Shown: piece by piece, positions 1-10,837 of the stretch
Layout: every line of letters starts with the position of its first letter
How positions within the stretch are numbered: position 1 is the stretch's first letter
Assembly (NCBI RefSeq): GCF_001039355.2
Contig: NW_019775404.1
Location: 361,855 to 425,854, forward strand
Direction of reading: 5' to 3'
From: Lingula anatina
Taxonomy: Eukaryota > Brachiopoda > Lingulata > Lingulida > Lingulidae
Length of the DNA: 64,000 nt
Made by a program: the position numbers and the translations under genes
The notes under the pieces: model-generated
Databases searched by the model: none
Told to the model about the DNA's origin: nothing
The model's input: the letters and a program-made list of their open reading frames with translations, nothing else

Positions 1-2316
1 AGTTGGTAATGTGTGGCGTATATCTTTGCCAACATTTAAAATCATTCAAGATAATTTGAACTTGTTGAATCGAGTACAGAAATACAGTAGCTTAATAGTA
101 AAATAATGAAAATGTAAGGAAGTTAAATGATTTATAAAATATAGTGAAGCTTAATCAGTTCCACTGAAAGCAAACTTGTAAATTTTAAATATAGCAAACT
201 AGTACCTAGGCATAAGCTAAAGTCAGAAACCACAATTATAGAACAAATGCAACATATAAATTTTAATCAATATAGAATGACTGTGCAGACAAATTACTGA
301 TAACACACATCAGACTTGTCAAACAGAAATTCTTTTTTAGGTTAATACATTGGTTTGAAAGGCAGAAATCAGAATTCAAATTCATGTAGTACATTTCATG
401 GACCTGCATAAAGGTAGCTTTTATCATGCACAAAACACTGCATATGCAAGACAGACTACAGTATTTTATAACTGTCTGGTAGCAATGACACAAGTCTTTT
501 CTGTCTCTGATACACACTGTGATATGTATACAGTCAGACCTACAAAGTGTGTAATAAATCAGACAGAGAATACCAGTTTAACATGCGATTGTTTTAATAC
601 TGTCTAAAATGCAAGGTGAATTGCTGAGCATATAGTCCAAACAGTCGATTTGTAGCACACCGTTTTTGTGTTTGGTATTTTTATGTTAATATGTGCTACA
701 CTGCAACTCTTGTGTATATTTTTACACAACACTGAATAGTACTGATACATGCAGTGACCTTTCAGCAAGTTTATGGGATTAAAAATTGGTCATCAAAGAC
801 TTTCCTCCTATACATATTTATTTATTTATATTTATGACTGTTTAAGGTGGGATTATTGAAATCTCATCAAAAATTAATATTTTTCTAATTGACTATGTAT
901 CTTAGATTCTTTTCCAGCATTTCAAATTATTTCCATTACTTTGACAATACAGAACATCCTTACAAACTTCAACCACCACAGAAATAGAGTTTGGCTGAAT
1001 TTTACTTCTTCAACAATAAAACAGCAAATTCCACAGTTGGATAAATTGAATATGGTATCCAAATCCATACCCAAGTATGTGCATGGCAGCTTGATATAAG
1101 TAAATATATCTTAAAGACAATAACTGCTCCATGGCATAGAGGTTTTTTTTCCATACCAATTGCACACAGCACTTCAAATATCACCAGTTAGAAGCTCATA
1201 TATATTATCCAAATAGAACTCCACTGTGTTAGAGAAGAGGGGTGAGATTTTATCACAATATAATTGATTGTATTAAAAAAGACACTGGGTAAGATTCAAT
1301 CACAGCGTGGAGAAAAAGTTGCATTCAAATGATATCATATTGTCTGATTACATTGTAAGTCAACCTAAGAAACAGACACATACTAGTAATAACCAAACGA
1401 AACCTACCTGTAAATTCTGAGTAAAGTTAGAACAATTAGTAATTTTGTATGTACAGACAAAAATTAAATTATGTGATCAAAGTTGTATATTGATATTTAG
1501 ATATTTTAATTATTCAGAACTGTGAGCAGAAGCACAAGAAATAAAGAAAATACTTTTTTCACTTTCATAATCAAGTCAAGCAGTCCAAATTGAATTGGAA
1601 AGACAGGTTCTTTGTCCAGAGAAAGCAAGAGTTCAAAAAAAGACCTTCGTGTAAACATGACCGTGTGGTTGACTTGCTTTCTTTGTTCACATTGATGAAG
1701 ATTTCATACCACAAACCTCAGATCTGAGTATAACCATATCAAATGCATTTTGTTCACTACATACAAAAAATAACGAAGCCTAGGAGAGACTAACAAGTCA
1801 CAGGTGGTTCAAATTTACATTCACTTACAGTTGTACTTATGCAGTATGCCCCTAGTTAAAGTTACAGGTCCTTCACCTCAGTTTTCAGCCTCAGATTTAC
1901 TTTTTTTTTTTGGCTGAAATCTGAGGCAAACAGGCTCTTGACTTTCTTTAAATGCTTTTCCACTTAATTCTGTTATGTGGTGACTATTGTCGATGTCTCC
2001 GTTTTAAGTCATGCAATTTCCTCATTTTTTCTATGTTGTTGCATTGCATTTCAAACCATTTAAATACATAGAGAGTTGAGGTTACTATAGGAGTAAACAA
2101 ACCGCAGAAATATCAGTCAGAAAATTGCAAAATTGTTTCATTTGGATAGCAGAGTCATTTATTTTTTCAAAGTCACCTCAAAACCGAGAGGCACACTGCA
2201 CTACATGTACTAGTTCACAAAAACGTAAACTGCAGTGCATGTACAGTCTCTTAAGGCCTAACTAATGAACTACATAGCATATTCAATATGTATAACACTA
2301 TTTTAACAAGAAGCAC
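1..2316 (-). other. Presumed ALDH16A1 intron 1; no exon seen
   Basis: This AT-rich stretch lies downstream (minus strand) of the ALDH16A1 first exon and ends at its splice donor. I found no further ALDH16A1 exon on the minus strand and no other gene on either strand. Open frames here are short and unlike any family I know. The next exon probably lies left of the window. Confidence 0.45.
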
Positions 2317-2418
2317 CTGTACGACGTTATCGGCCTCTGGAGCAGGGCCATAATCCATCTTTTTGAAGATCTCGGCAATACTGTTCGGATCTTTTTGGCT
2401 TGGTTGTGTAGCTGCCAT
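2317..2418 (-). CDS. ALDH16A1: ALDH16A1, first coding exon (partial gene)
   Basis: On the minus strand an ATG at 2418 opens 34 codons ending at a GTGCTT donor (plus 2311-2316). The peptide begins MAAT and contains EIFKKMDYGPAPE. Human ALDH16A1 begins MAAT and has EIF...EYGPVPES at the same place, so the match covers the recognisable N-terminus. ALDH16A1 is an atypical, double-domain member of the aldehyde dehydrogenase superfamily; catalysis cannot be judged because only the N-terminus is here. The exon is head-to-head with PIH1D1, the same arrangement as on human 19q13.33, which strengthens the call. The rest of the gene runs off the left edge. Confidence 0.75.
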
Positions 2419-2706
2419 GCTGCAGTTATCCCTTGACTCGTTTTCGTATAAGTATTATGTAACGCAATGTTATGGTATTGATGAGAACGAGGTATTTGTT
2501 TTCTATTTACCGCTCTGTTTTACCTTGACCCAATACGTACTTGACCTAATTAATCTCACATGAAAAAAAAACAAGAACTTACGATAGGGGGCAGCACGTT
2601 ACAAAACAACGCTTGTTTCTCGTAATGTTGAGAAGATTGTACATAAACCATGCTTCTGTAGTATTTTAAAAGTGAATAACTGTAAGTTCAGTGTAAGGGT
2701 TGTGAC
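2419..2706. promoter_or_regulatory. Probable bidirectional promoter, ALDH16A1/PIH1D1
   Basis: Only 288 bp separate the two divergent start codons, so both promoters and 5' UTRs must share this interval unless unseen 5' exons exist. I see no convincing TATA box. Function is inferred from the geometry only. Confidence 0.55.
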
Positions 2707-5700
2707 ATGGCGGGTATGACGAGCACAGACCTCTTGGAAGCAGAGCTGGAAGAAAATGCTATCTACAAAAAGTTGCTGATGGAGGTGATTGTCGACCGTC
2801 TTATATTCTTTCCGAACTAGAATCCAAGATAGATCTTTGATCCTAGTTCCAAATAATTTTAAGTATGACTGGTAATTATAATGATGTTGACATTAATTAT
2901 AAAATGTTGACATGAGCGTTTAATTGATCCAAGCCAGGATTTTGAACCCATTATAAGTCCATGAATCACTTTTTGTTAAACTTATTTGAGGACACTTAAA
3001 TATCGATATATTGAGAGATAAATGGCCTTTATCAATATTGTAAAAACTAATGACATTCACCATCCCCTTTTCATCCTCGGTATTGCTCGAGCCATCTTGA
3101 CACAATTTGAAAATAAGGCGGTTTGAACATACCGTGTAGCCCAAAGAGCGCATTCTCAACGATTTAAGCCAGGCTTTACAAAGCCGGTGACCTAAAAATG
3201 GCGGACGTACATGAAAGAAAAACCGCCTAATCTTTTAATAGTCTCTCCGCCTCCCCACACGTCGTCCCTGCGGGGTACAGTAATTAAATCTCGGCTCCGT
3301 TCGCCATGCGGAAGCCACCTGAGAAATATTAAGTGCGCATGCTCATCAGTTAAACTCGTGGTGAAGAAAGCATGGCGGCTGAAGGCGATCGAAGGAAAAA
3401 GCTCTTCTGTTCTATTATCTTTGAAAACAGAGACGAAAAAGGAATAATTTGGCCCGTAGAGCAGCAATGAATCGACTATCTACGGAGATAATATCACCAG
3501 AGATATTCACGGAAATATTAATGTTCGGAGCCGAGATTTAATTACTGTACCATGCAGGGACGACGTGTGGGGAGGCGTGTGAGAGGCGGAGAGACTATTA
3601 AAAGATTAGGCGGTTTTTTTTTCATGTACATCCCCCCTTTTTAGGTCACCCGCCTTGTAAAACCCGGCTTAATTCGTTGAGAAAGCGCTCTAAGGTCTTA
3701 TCACATCCAGAAGTTGAGTCAGTGGAATGAATGGGGTATCTAGAAAACCCGCGCTTAAAAGGGCAACTCCATGGGATTTTGCCACCAGTTAATTGTTAGA
3801 GGCTCTATCCACGTATCTGACAATCCCCACAGTCATACGCATGTCCTGTAAAGATAAGTATATTTTCCAATTCAGACTCTAAAGACAGTTTATACCTCAT
3901 GTCTCTTTTGTCTTCCCAGCCTCCTCAAATAGCCACTGCCAGCTTGCAAAGCCTATATTTAATATGGCACAGGGCTGTGATACAAAACAACCTACCATTT
4001 TCTTGTGTGAAAATAAGGCAATGAGCTGACAACCAATGTTTTCAATAATAATCGGCTTGTCAAATTAAGGTATTAGATTAAAAAAGGAATAAAACATCAA
4101 ATCCAAGTGCAAAGATGGGTCAAGCAATTGCTTTTTACCCCAGAAAAATTCATTTTGACAAGAAAAGCCCATGGAGTTTCCATGGAGTTTTTGGTTATCT
4201 TTGCTTTTTCCAAAATTATTACAGAGATACATGTATGGCAAGAGTCAGAAATGGAAGACTTACAAGTAAATGGTTGGAAAGAGGGGGGAGAGGTTTTTTA
4301 CCCCTAGAAAATTAATTTAATGTGAATTTTTGGGAAAACCTGGCGTGGAAGGCTTTAAATGTATAAATTCAGCATTTCATGGGAATTTAATTTTTTGTAT
4401 TGTTTTCTTATCCATGCAGGCAGCAGCTCAGAACAGCGGGCTACAACAGCAAACTCCACACTTTAAAACTGTGATACCAAAACCAGGTGAGGGAACCAGC
4501 ATATTTCTTCACATTTTACAAAGTGTGAAAGAAACTCATGAAATCGATGACATAGCAAGAGCCTTTTTTCAAATTTGATTGAGCTCTATAGAATAGAAAA
4601 GAATAGAATGCTGTTGCTGACATTCTTAAAGTTTACTCAATACATGCACTAGTAGCAATGACATCCTATAGAATTTATGTAATAAATTTCAAATAAAATT
4701 GTCCATTTTATTTTTAGGTCTAACACAAGGAAAAAAGCCTTATGCTATTTCCTCCCCACCACCCTCAACATAATAAATAAACAAAATAAATAAAAGGTAA
4801 ATAGGTAAATAAATCATTGCAAGTGTAGCACAATTTTTGTAAATTTTTTCAAACTGTCCAACAAATATCATTGGTTCTATTACTAATATTTAATGCAGTA
4901 CGAAAACAAATGTATGTTTATGAATATTTTATTTCAGGTTTTTGTCTCAAGACAAAAACTGACAAGGAAGAAAAAGTATTCATCAACGTGTGTTCCTCAG
5001 AAACTGTAAGTTGTTAATATATATAACATAATAGGGTTATGTACCAGGATGTATTTCTAAAAATGCTCATATTTACTTTACATAAATTCCAAAAGGTAAA
5101 GGTGTCTGAATACCTACACTGTATATTGAGTTCTCAATGAAATACTTTGACTTATTACAGCACACAAACAACAAAGTGTTGCTTTGAGATTGTTGACTTG
5201 AAAATTGGAAGTTGCATTCTGTATATTTCGTTTCTCTGAAATGCCTTGAATTTCTAGCTTCCGAAACCAAAAGACATAACAGAAGAAGATCTCATAAAAG
5301 TTTTGGAATCCGAGGATCCAACTGCATTTAGGGTGCCTATGAGTCTTGGAGAGCCTCATGCAGAGATTGACAAGTGTGAGTATTTAATGGCATTATATGG
5401 AAGAAAAATGTGGTCAGTTATAAGACAGTTGCCTTTTTGCTCTGAAATGATATGTGATATTTAAAGAAACTAGATTCGACTAGGATTGGAAGGTATGTAT
5501 TTTACTGACGTTTTTGTGTGTGTGTGCATATATACACATTTATGTAAATTATACTCTTTCTTTCTATTTTAGCTGGGAAGGGCTGCACTGCGTATGATGT
5601 TATTATACACCCAGACTTCTTGGAGAAATGTAAACAGAGCGAACTCTTTGTGAAATTCCTAATCACCATTTCAATTGAAGGCCTTGAAGAAAAATACAGC

Positions 5701-7954
5701 ATGTTATTGGATAGAAGTATGTTACTAAAACAATGTGCTCATGATTTGGGGTTATATACTTGTGTATAAGTAACTTGGTTTCTTTGAAAAATAAACCTGT
5801 GTACTCTGACTTGAACTGCAAGGTACAACTTTGGTTGGTTTTTTGCTAGGATTGAGTAATAGATTTTAAAATTACTTGGAATATCTTGATTTTTTCAATT
5901 TTTTTTTTCACCAGTGGTTAGGGCACCATTAATAATTATCATATTTTGGAATATGAAATGAAGTAATGTTGTGATAGTTGAGATTCAGTACATCACCTGA
6001 AAAAGCTGTCTTTGATATTCTCAATCACTTTGCAGTGTCAAATGTAATGTTTTGTATGCTGTAAATTTGTTATTTCAGATTACACTATGCTGAAAAATAG
6101 GAAATTTCTTGGCACTCTCCCTGAACAGAATATAAGAACCCAGTCCAAGCCCTTAATCATGGAAATGGGAAGGTGAACATTTCACATTAATTTACTTTAA
6201 AACACGAGAGAGATTAAAATTTTGCCTTTTGATCAGTTAATTCAGACCCTTAAAGTCATAATAACTCTTCATTTTGGCCAAAAATTGGATTTTCCTGGAG
6301 TAAACGGCAATTTTCCCGTACTTACCAATGGTCAGCGACCCCATTCCTGCATTCAAAGTTAATCCAGGTTTTTTTTCCTAAACGTACAGTTTTTTGTTAA
6401 AATCTCTTAAGAGATTTTAACTGACGGAGCTCTCTCTGACATCGCATAGTCACTGTTGACCTACTTAAAACCGCGGGAAAAGCAGACAACAACAACACTA
6501 TATAAGATTCATGAGATTTATTCGTCTTTTTGTTAAAAAATACATTAATGTCCACAATGTGTGCCATTCTGGGCTTTTCGTTATCCGACGCACTGTACAA
6601 AAACTCGCAACTTACGTCTGCGTCTGCATTAATGTGTTTGGCGCCATATGTTATTTTGGTCTCGAATGAACGCGAGAATCCGCGTGACACCATTACGTCA
6701 TTAGCAACGAATGCCTTGATGACCGTGAAGAAAAGCATCGAAAGCCCTATTGACAAGCACAGATTTTAGTTTTACTACAATAACGGCCGTTTTAGTGGTA
6801 AAATATAATAGAATATATTTCCATGCGTTGTTTACAATGTATTTCATGCGGAATTTTGAATCTCAAAGGAAGAGTTATTATTGCTTTAAAATATCAATCT
6901 GATGAAAAAAGCTTTTCTACTAAAGATTAGCATTAAATCATATATGAGTAGATGTATGTATTCCATAGCTTTCATAAACAATCTGCTTTTGCAAATTAGA
7001 ATTATTGTCATATTTTCATTGTCATTTTACAGTGCTGGAGCTTCAGCACCAGGGAAACCTCTTATATCAGAGGTCTCAAGTTTTAATAGTCAGGCAACGA
7101 AGCCCAAGTAAGTCTTAGTTGCAACTTGAAAGGTTACTTTCTGTCAGAAATGATGGTCATACATCTTGATATATAATCACGTTTGCCATTTCTTAAATTC
7201 TTAAAATAGCTCAAACAGCCAGTGGCTTGAATAGCATGTGATAAGTTGGTGTCATAGATAGAATTTCAAGGTTCTTTTTTTCTTTAGAGGAGAGGAACCA
7301 AAGTACACAATTGTTCAAGAACCCCCCGATGGGCACCCAGAGTTTCTTGTTGCTGAGATACAACTTCCTAAAGTGGTGTGTATTTTGATATTTTGTATTT
7401 CTATCAAAAGAATTGAAGGAATTTTTCCCTTTCCCAAATGAATAGATTAAGTGAGATTGACAAAAAATAAAGCAGCATGTACTGTATATCATTAGATTTG
7501 CTAAATTAACCAGTCTTTAAATAAAAGTGCTTGTTCAAAACTGTTCAATTTTTCCAGAAAACAGCAAAGAGTTTGACATTAGATTTGGGTGAAGATAGAA
7601 TTTTCCTTCAGACACGATCAGACATTTATTTACTGGACATCTATTTACCTTTCAATTTAATACAAGATGAATGTGGGGCACAGTTTAATAGACAGACAAA
7701 GGTAAGGTTTCTTAATAAGATTCACTTGAGGAATGCAAGAGGCTTGAAAGTGGAAAAGAAAAACAACATTACATGTAATAATAATGATAATAACAAACTA
7801 TAATGATGGTACTGTATGGATTTATTTCTTTGTTTAATTTCATGTTTGTCATGTTTATGTGCTAAGAATGAATTTAAAGTTATATAAGAAATTGTTTTCT
7901 ATTTGAAAATAGGTGCTGACACTGACAATGCCTGTTGTTCTTCCATGCAGCTGA
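2707..7954 (+). CDS. PIH1D1: PIH1D1, R2TP complex adaptor (complete, 10 exons)
   Basis: Coding exons: 2707-2784, 4420-4486, 4938-5005, 5258-5375, 5573-5716, 6079-6172, 7033-7107, 7288-7375, 7558-7701, 7913-7954. All junctions are GT-AG and phases agree, giving 918 nt (305 aa); human PIH1D1 is 290 aa. The protein is the adaptor of the R2TP co-chaperone complex (RUVBL1/2, RPAP3), which helps assemble PIKKs, snoRNPs and RNA polymerases. The N-terminal PIH domain contains EKVFINVC, FRVPMSLGEPHAEID and GCTAYDV, nearly identical to human. Lysines near residues 53 and 61 match the human pair (K57, K64) that binds phosphorylated acidic motifs. The C-terminal half (VAEIQLPKV, SLTLDLGEDRIFL, YLLDIYLP) is the CS-like domain. 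Intron 1 holds a foldback repeat and intron 6 a MITE. Confidence 0.93.
3145..3691. mobile_element. Foldback element with ~150-bp inverted arms in PIH1D1 intron 1
   Basis: The arms at about 3145-3300 and 3527-3691 are imperfect reverse complements of each other over about 150 bp. Outer ends are AGAGCGC(A/T)TTCTCAACGA. Shared inner blocks include CCGCCTAATCTTTTAATAGT and ACGACGTGTGGGGAGG. The roughly 225-bp centre carries a 32-codon ATG frame (3372-3470, plus). No clear target duplication is visible. Class is uncertain: MULE-like or other foldback MITE. Confidence 0.75.
6254..6885. mobile_element. 632-bp MITE with TTAA target duplication, present in one allele only
   Basis: Terminal inverted repeats are AGTCATAATAACTCTTC (left) and, read from the right end, AGCAATAATAACTCTTC, 15 of 17 matching. 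TTAA flanks both sides (6250-6253, 6886-6889). The second copy of the locus has a single TTAA near 13210 and no element, so this is an insertion with its empty site preserved. TTAA duplication suggests piggyBac mobilisation; a Harbinger-type TAA target cannot be excluded. Interior open frames are not recognisable proteins. Confidence 0.85.
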
Positions 7955-8231
7955 TACATTTAGTAACCGGTTCATGGCCACTCTTGTTTATTTAATTTTC
8001 ATTTATATTTATTTTTTAAAGGAAAAAATGAAAAAGGGCATTATTATTTTTAATGTCACTTTAATATGCATGTTGAACATCATTAGGAATTTATCTCATC
8101 AGTGAAATAATTTGATGTATGGGTAGGTGAACAGGTTGGAGAATACTACTGTGGAAGATAATTTGTTCTATGGTTTTTGGGATGTAGTATTAAAACAAAG
8201 CAAGTTTATGTGTTAATGAATATCATGGACT

Positions 8232-8284
8232 TAAATGCGTCATTGTCATTTTCAAGTTAAATGCGTCATTGTCATTTTCAAGTT
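8232..8284. repeat. 26-bp tandem duplication
   Basis: The unit beginning AAATGCGTCATTGTCATTTT occurs twice in a row, in the interval between PIH1D1 and XBP1. The same pair, with minor changes, is in the second copy near 14565-14615. The interval 7955-9375 otherwise shows only AT-rich sequence and the MITE at 8918. Confidence 0.8.
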
Positions 8285-8917
8285 GTAAAAATTGTATTAA
8301 TGTGGGAAGGGTTTTCATGGTGAGCAACGGGAATGAATTTTGTATATCACTGATGAAATTAAAATGATTTGGAACATTGTTTCAAAGTATTGAAAACTAA
8401 TCAAGATTTCTGTTTTCATGAAGTGTCTTTGATACTTATATATACATATTCATAAATGACAGAAAATTGAATTTTCTGAAAAGAAATATAAAAAATAAAA
8501 AAATTTTGAAATTCAGAAATAAATGCCTTTGCTTTTTTCTATTGTCAGGATTTAATTTAGTTTAAAAAATAAGATCAGGTCGGAATTGTTGAATGATAGA
8601 CTTGTTAGAAAATTCCTATAATTTTATTTCCAAAAGAAAAAAAAATGGCAGATTAACACTTACAATTACCGAAAGTGAATTGAACACGATGATTTTTTGA
8701 AAACGAGAGTACACGAAGACCTATCTCTTGAACCCACTCCAAAGGGGGCGGGGGGGGGGGTTCAACTCCCAAACCGCAAGTACGTTGAGTAAGCGAATAA
8801 TTATGGCATTTTTGCCTTTTTTACACAGTGCATTTACTTTCTTCGCCCCAAATGTTCCACAGTTGCTGCGTTTACATGTACCTCCTATTTTACTGCTAGT
8901 GTGCTCACGTGCTAGTA

Positions 8918-9187
8918 CAGTGACGGATGAAGGGGGGGTCCTGACCTCCCCCCTTTTGATTTCTGAAAAAAAAATACGTATGGTCCACTCTTGAAATTAG
9001 AATTTTGACTAGCTGTCTCATACATGTAGTTCTAAACCAAATGGCACCGTTCGCTCTCTAAAATACCAAATTTTCGGGGTCCTTTAGCAGGCCCGAACCC
9101 CACGCCAAGGGGAGGGGGGATTGGAAGAGTCGGCTTCGTATCCGCGGGCTGCCCCCCCCCTCCCCCCTCTTCCTGGATCCGCCCCTG
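8918..9187. mobile_element. hAT-type MITE (GGGGCGGATCCAGG family), allele 1
   Basis: The left end reads CAGTGACGGATGAAGGGGGG and the right end is the reverse complement of CAGGGGCGGATCCAGGAAG. The interior has the family signature GGGGTCCTGACC, CTTGAAATTAGAATTTTGAC and CCAAATGGCACCGTTCG. TAGTA flanks both sides. CAG...CTG ends are typical of hAT-derived MITEs. Related copies are at 15264, 24038 (opposite orientation) and 33208. Confidence 0.75.
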
Positions 9188-9375
9188 TAGTACATGTACA
9201 GATCTAGCAAATGCCACTAATATTGCAGCATACCGGAAATAGTAAGTCACTAAATTGTATGTTTTGAATTTCGTATGATGAAATGTACGAAATTTTTGCA
9301 AAGAGAATTATTCGACGGAACACGAAATAATACATGTAATACGCTCCAGCGTGGCAGGTTATTTGTTTTTGGTCA

Positions 9376-9613
9376 TACGCTATTTTTAGAAAGGAGACCT
9401 TGCATCAGAAATAGTCAGCCAATCAGCTGGTGATAGTCTGACGTCAATTGCACCTGACGACCAATAAGAAATCGACACGACCGTCAGTAGCGAGAGTTAT
9501 AGGAGAGAGAAAAGCTGTGTTAGGGATGTAGAAGTTTACAACTCCGATTTTGATGACCTACAATCGGTTAATCAAATTTGTATGTGTTCTGCACTGATAC
9601 TAAGAGTACGAAA
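9376..9613 (+). promoter_or_regulatory. XBP1 promoter/5' UTR with ERSE-like and CRE-type sites
   Basis: Two CCAAT boxes (9419-9423, 9461-9465) and a perfect TGACGTCA (9439-9446) lie within 60 bp. The second CCAAT is followed by exactly nine bases and then ACACG (9475-9479), one base from the ER stress response element CCAAT-N9-CCACG. Mammalian XBP1 is induced by ATF6 through an ERSE, so this is the expected kind of site. The same elements occur in the second copy. Function is inferred. Confidence 0.55.
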
Positions 9614-10837
9614 ATGACTTCATTGGGACGGAGAACGATTTTGATCACCACTGTGCCACAGAAACCCACTAGCCCGGTGGTGATGGAGGTCCCGGCCCAT
9701 GTTGTGGAGGATGAGCCCCTGGAGCCGGGGCGAAAAAGACGAAGACTCACGCATCTCACACAAGAGGAGAAGATGCTGAGAAGGTAAAACATCTTGCACT
9801 GTTAATTGAATGTTACAAATATTTTTTTCTTGGCATTTCATTTTAGAACCACGCTTGAAGTTGAAGACCAAAAATGCATTTACCATATGGAACATTCCAG
9901 AATGGAATGTTACCCGGAAGTTTATATGTCTAATATGACATTTGTAGATTTCTGCAATATTATAAGATATGATAAAGTTAAAATTTGAAATTAAGTTTCT
10001 GATGAAAGGTTAATCAATTAAGTTTTGTTTCATCTGGTCACTTGTCATGTAATTAAAAGATTTGAATTAGATTTACTTCATTACTGTCTTTCTCTTTCAT
10101 ATTCGCTTCTCATTAGTTTTTCCCAGAAAAGCAATTCACATATTTAAACATCTGTCTTGCAGAAAATTAAAAAACAGAGTAGCAGCCCAAACAGCTCGAG
10201 ACAGAAAGAAAGCAAGAATGTCAGACCTTGAAGCAGAATTGAATACAATGGAAAGAGAAAATAAAAGACTACAGGCAGAAAATATTTCATTAAGACAAAA
10301 ATCCAATGCACTTTTTCAAGAAAATCAGCAGCTAAAAGAACGTCTTGGACAGAATCCAGAAGGTGTTGTCATCCTAAAGAAAGAACATTCATCCCCTGAG
10401 TCCGCAGCACTCAACCTTCCTCAGCAGCAGGAAAAGATGATTGCTCTTTCTCTATTGATGACGCACTTAGTTGCCTGTCTAATGACGTGGAAGTAAGTAT
10501 TTCTTTATAATAAGTTAGAGACGTGTTCTTGTTTTAAAGTAACCTCAAGTAGATAATATTACAGCAGAAGAAGCATTCTTTAAACTTGTATTTTAGATTG
10601 AGGGTCTGTGCAAACAAAATATTTGCATCCAAGAATGCATGTATTTAAAACAACGTGTATGTTTTTTCCAGTATGATTTTCTTGGATTGCTCCAACAACT
10701 ACAGAAGGAAACGAGTGATGAGCCAACAGAAGAGCCTGCTACAGACAGCACACAGCAACACATTCCCCTGCAAACAGCCCCTACTAACATGGTGGGGCCC
10801 ACAACAGAAGAGCTGGAATCCATCAATGAACTCATAA
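9614..10837 (+). CDS. XBP1: XBP1u, unspliced form from the same gene (overlapping frame)
   Basis: Without IRE1 cleavage the three exons read as 666 nt, 221 aa, with the stop at 10835-10837 inside exon 3. After the hairpins the frame encodes a hydrophobic segment (MIALSLLMTHLVACLMTW), matching the HR2 region that brings mammalian XBP1u mRNA to the ER. It ends WWGPQQKSWNPSMNS, which aligns with the human XBP1u pausing tail WGRHQPSWKPLMN. From about 10428 to 10837 the two forms use different frames of the same DNA. The membrane targeting and pausing roles are inferred by homology. Confidence 0.85.

Noticed and set aside
6397-6756. 119-codon open frame on the minus strand
   Set aside because: It lies wholly inside the 632-bp MITE, resembles no known protein and is absent from the other allele.
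9620-9895. Antisense open frames over XBP1 exon 1 and exon 3
   Set aside because: They mirror the strong coding frame of XBP1 on the plus strand and have no recognisable product.
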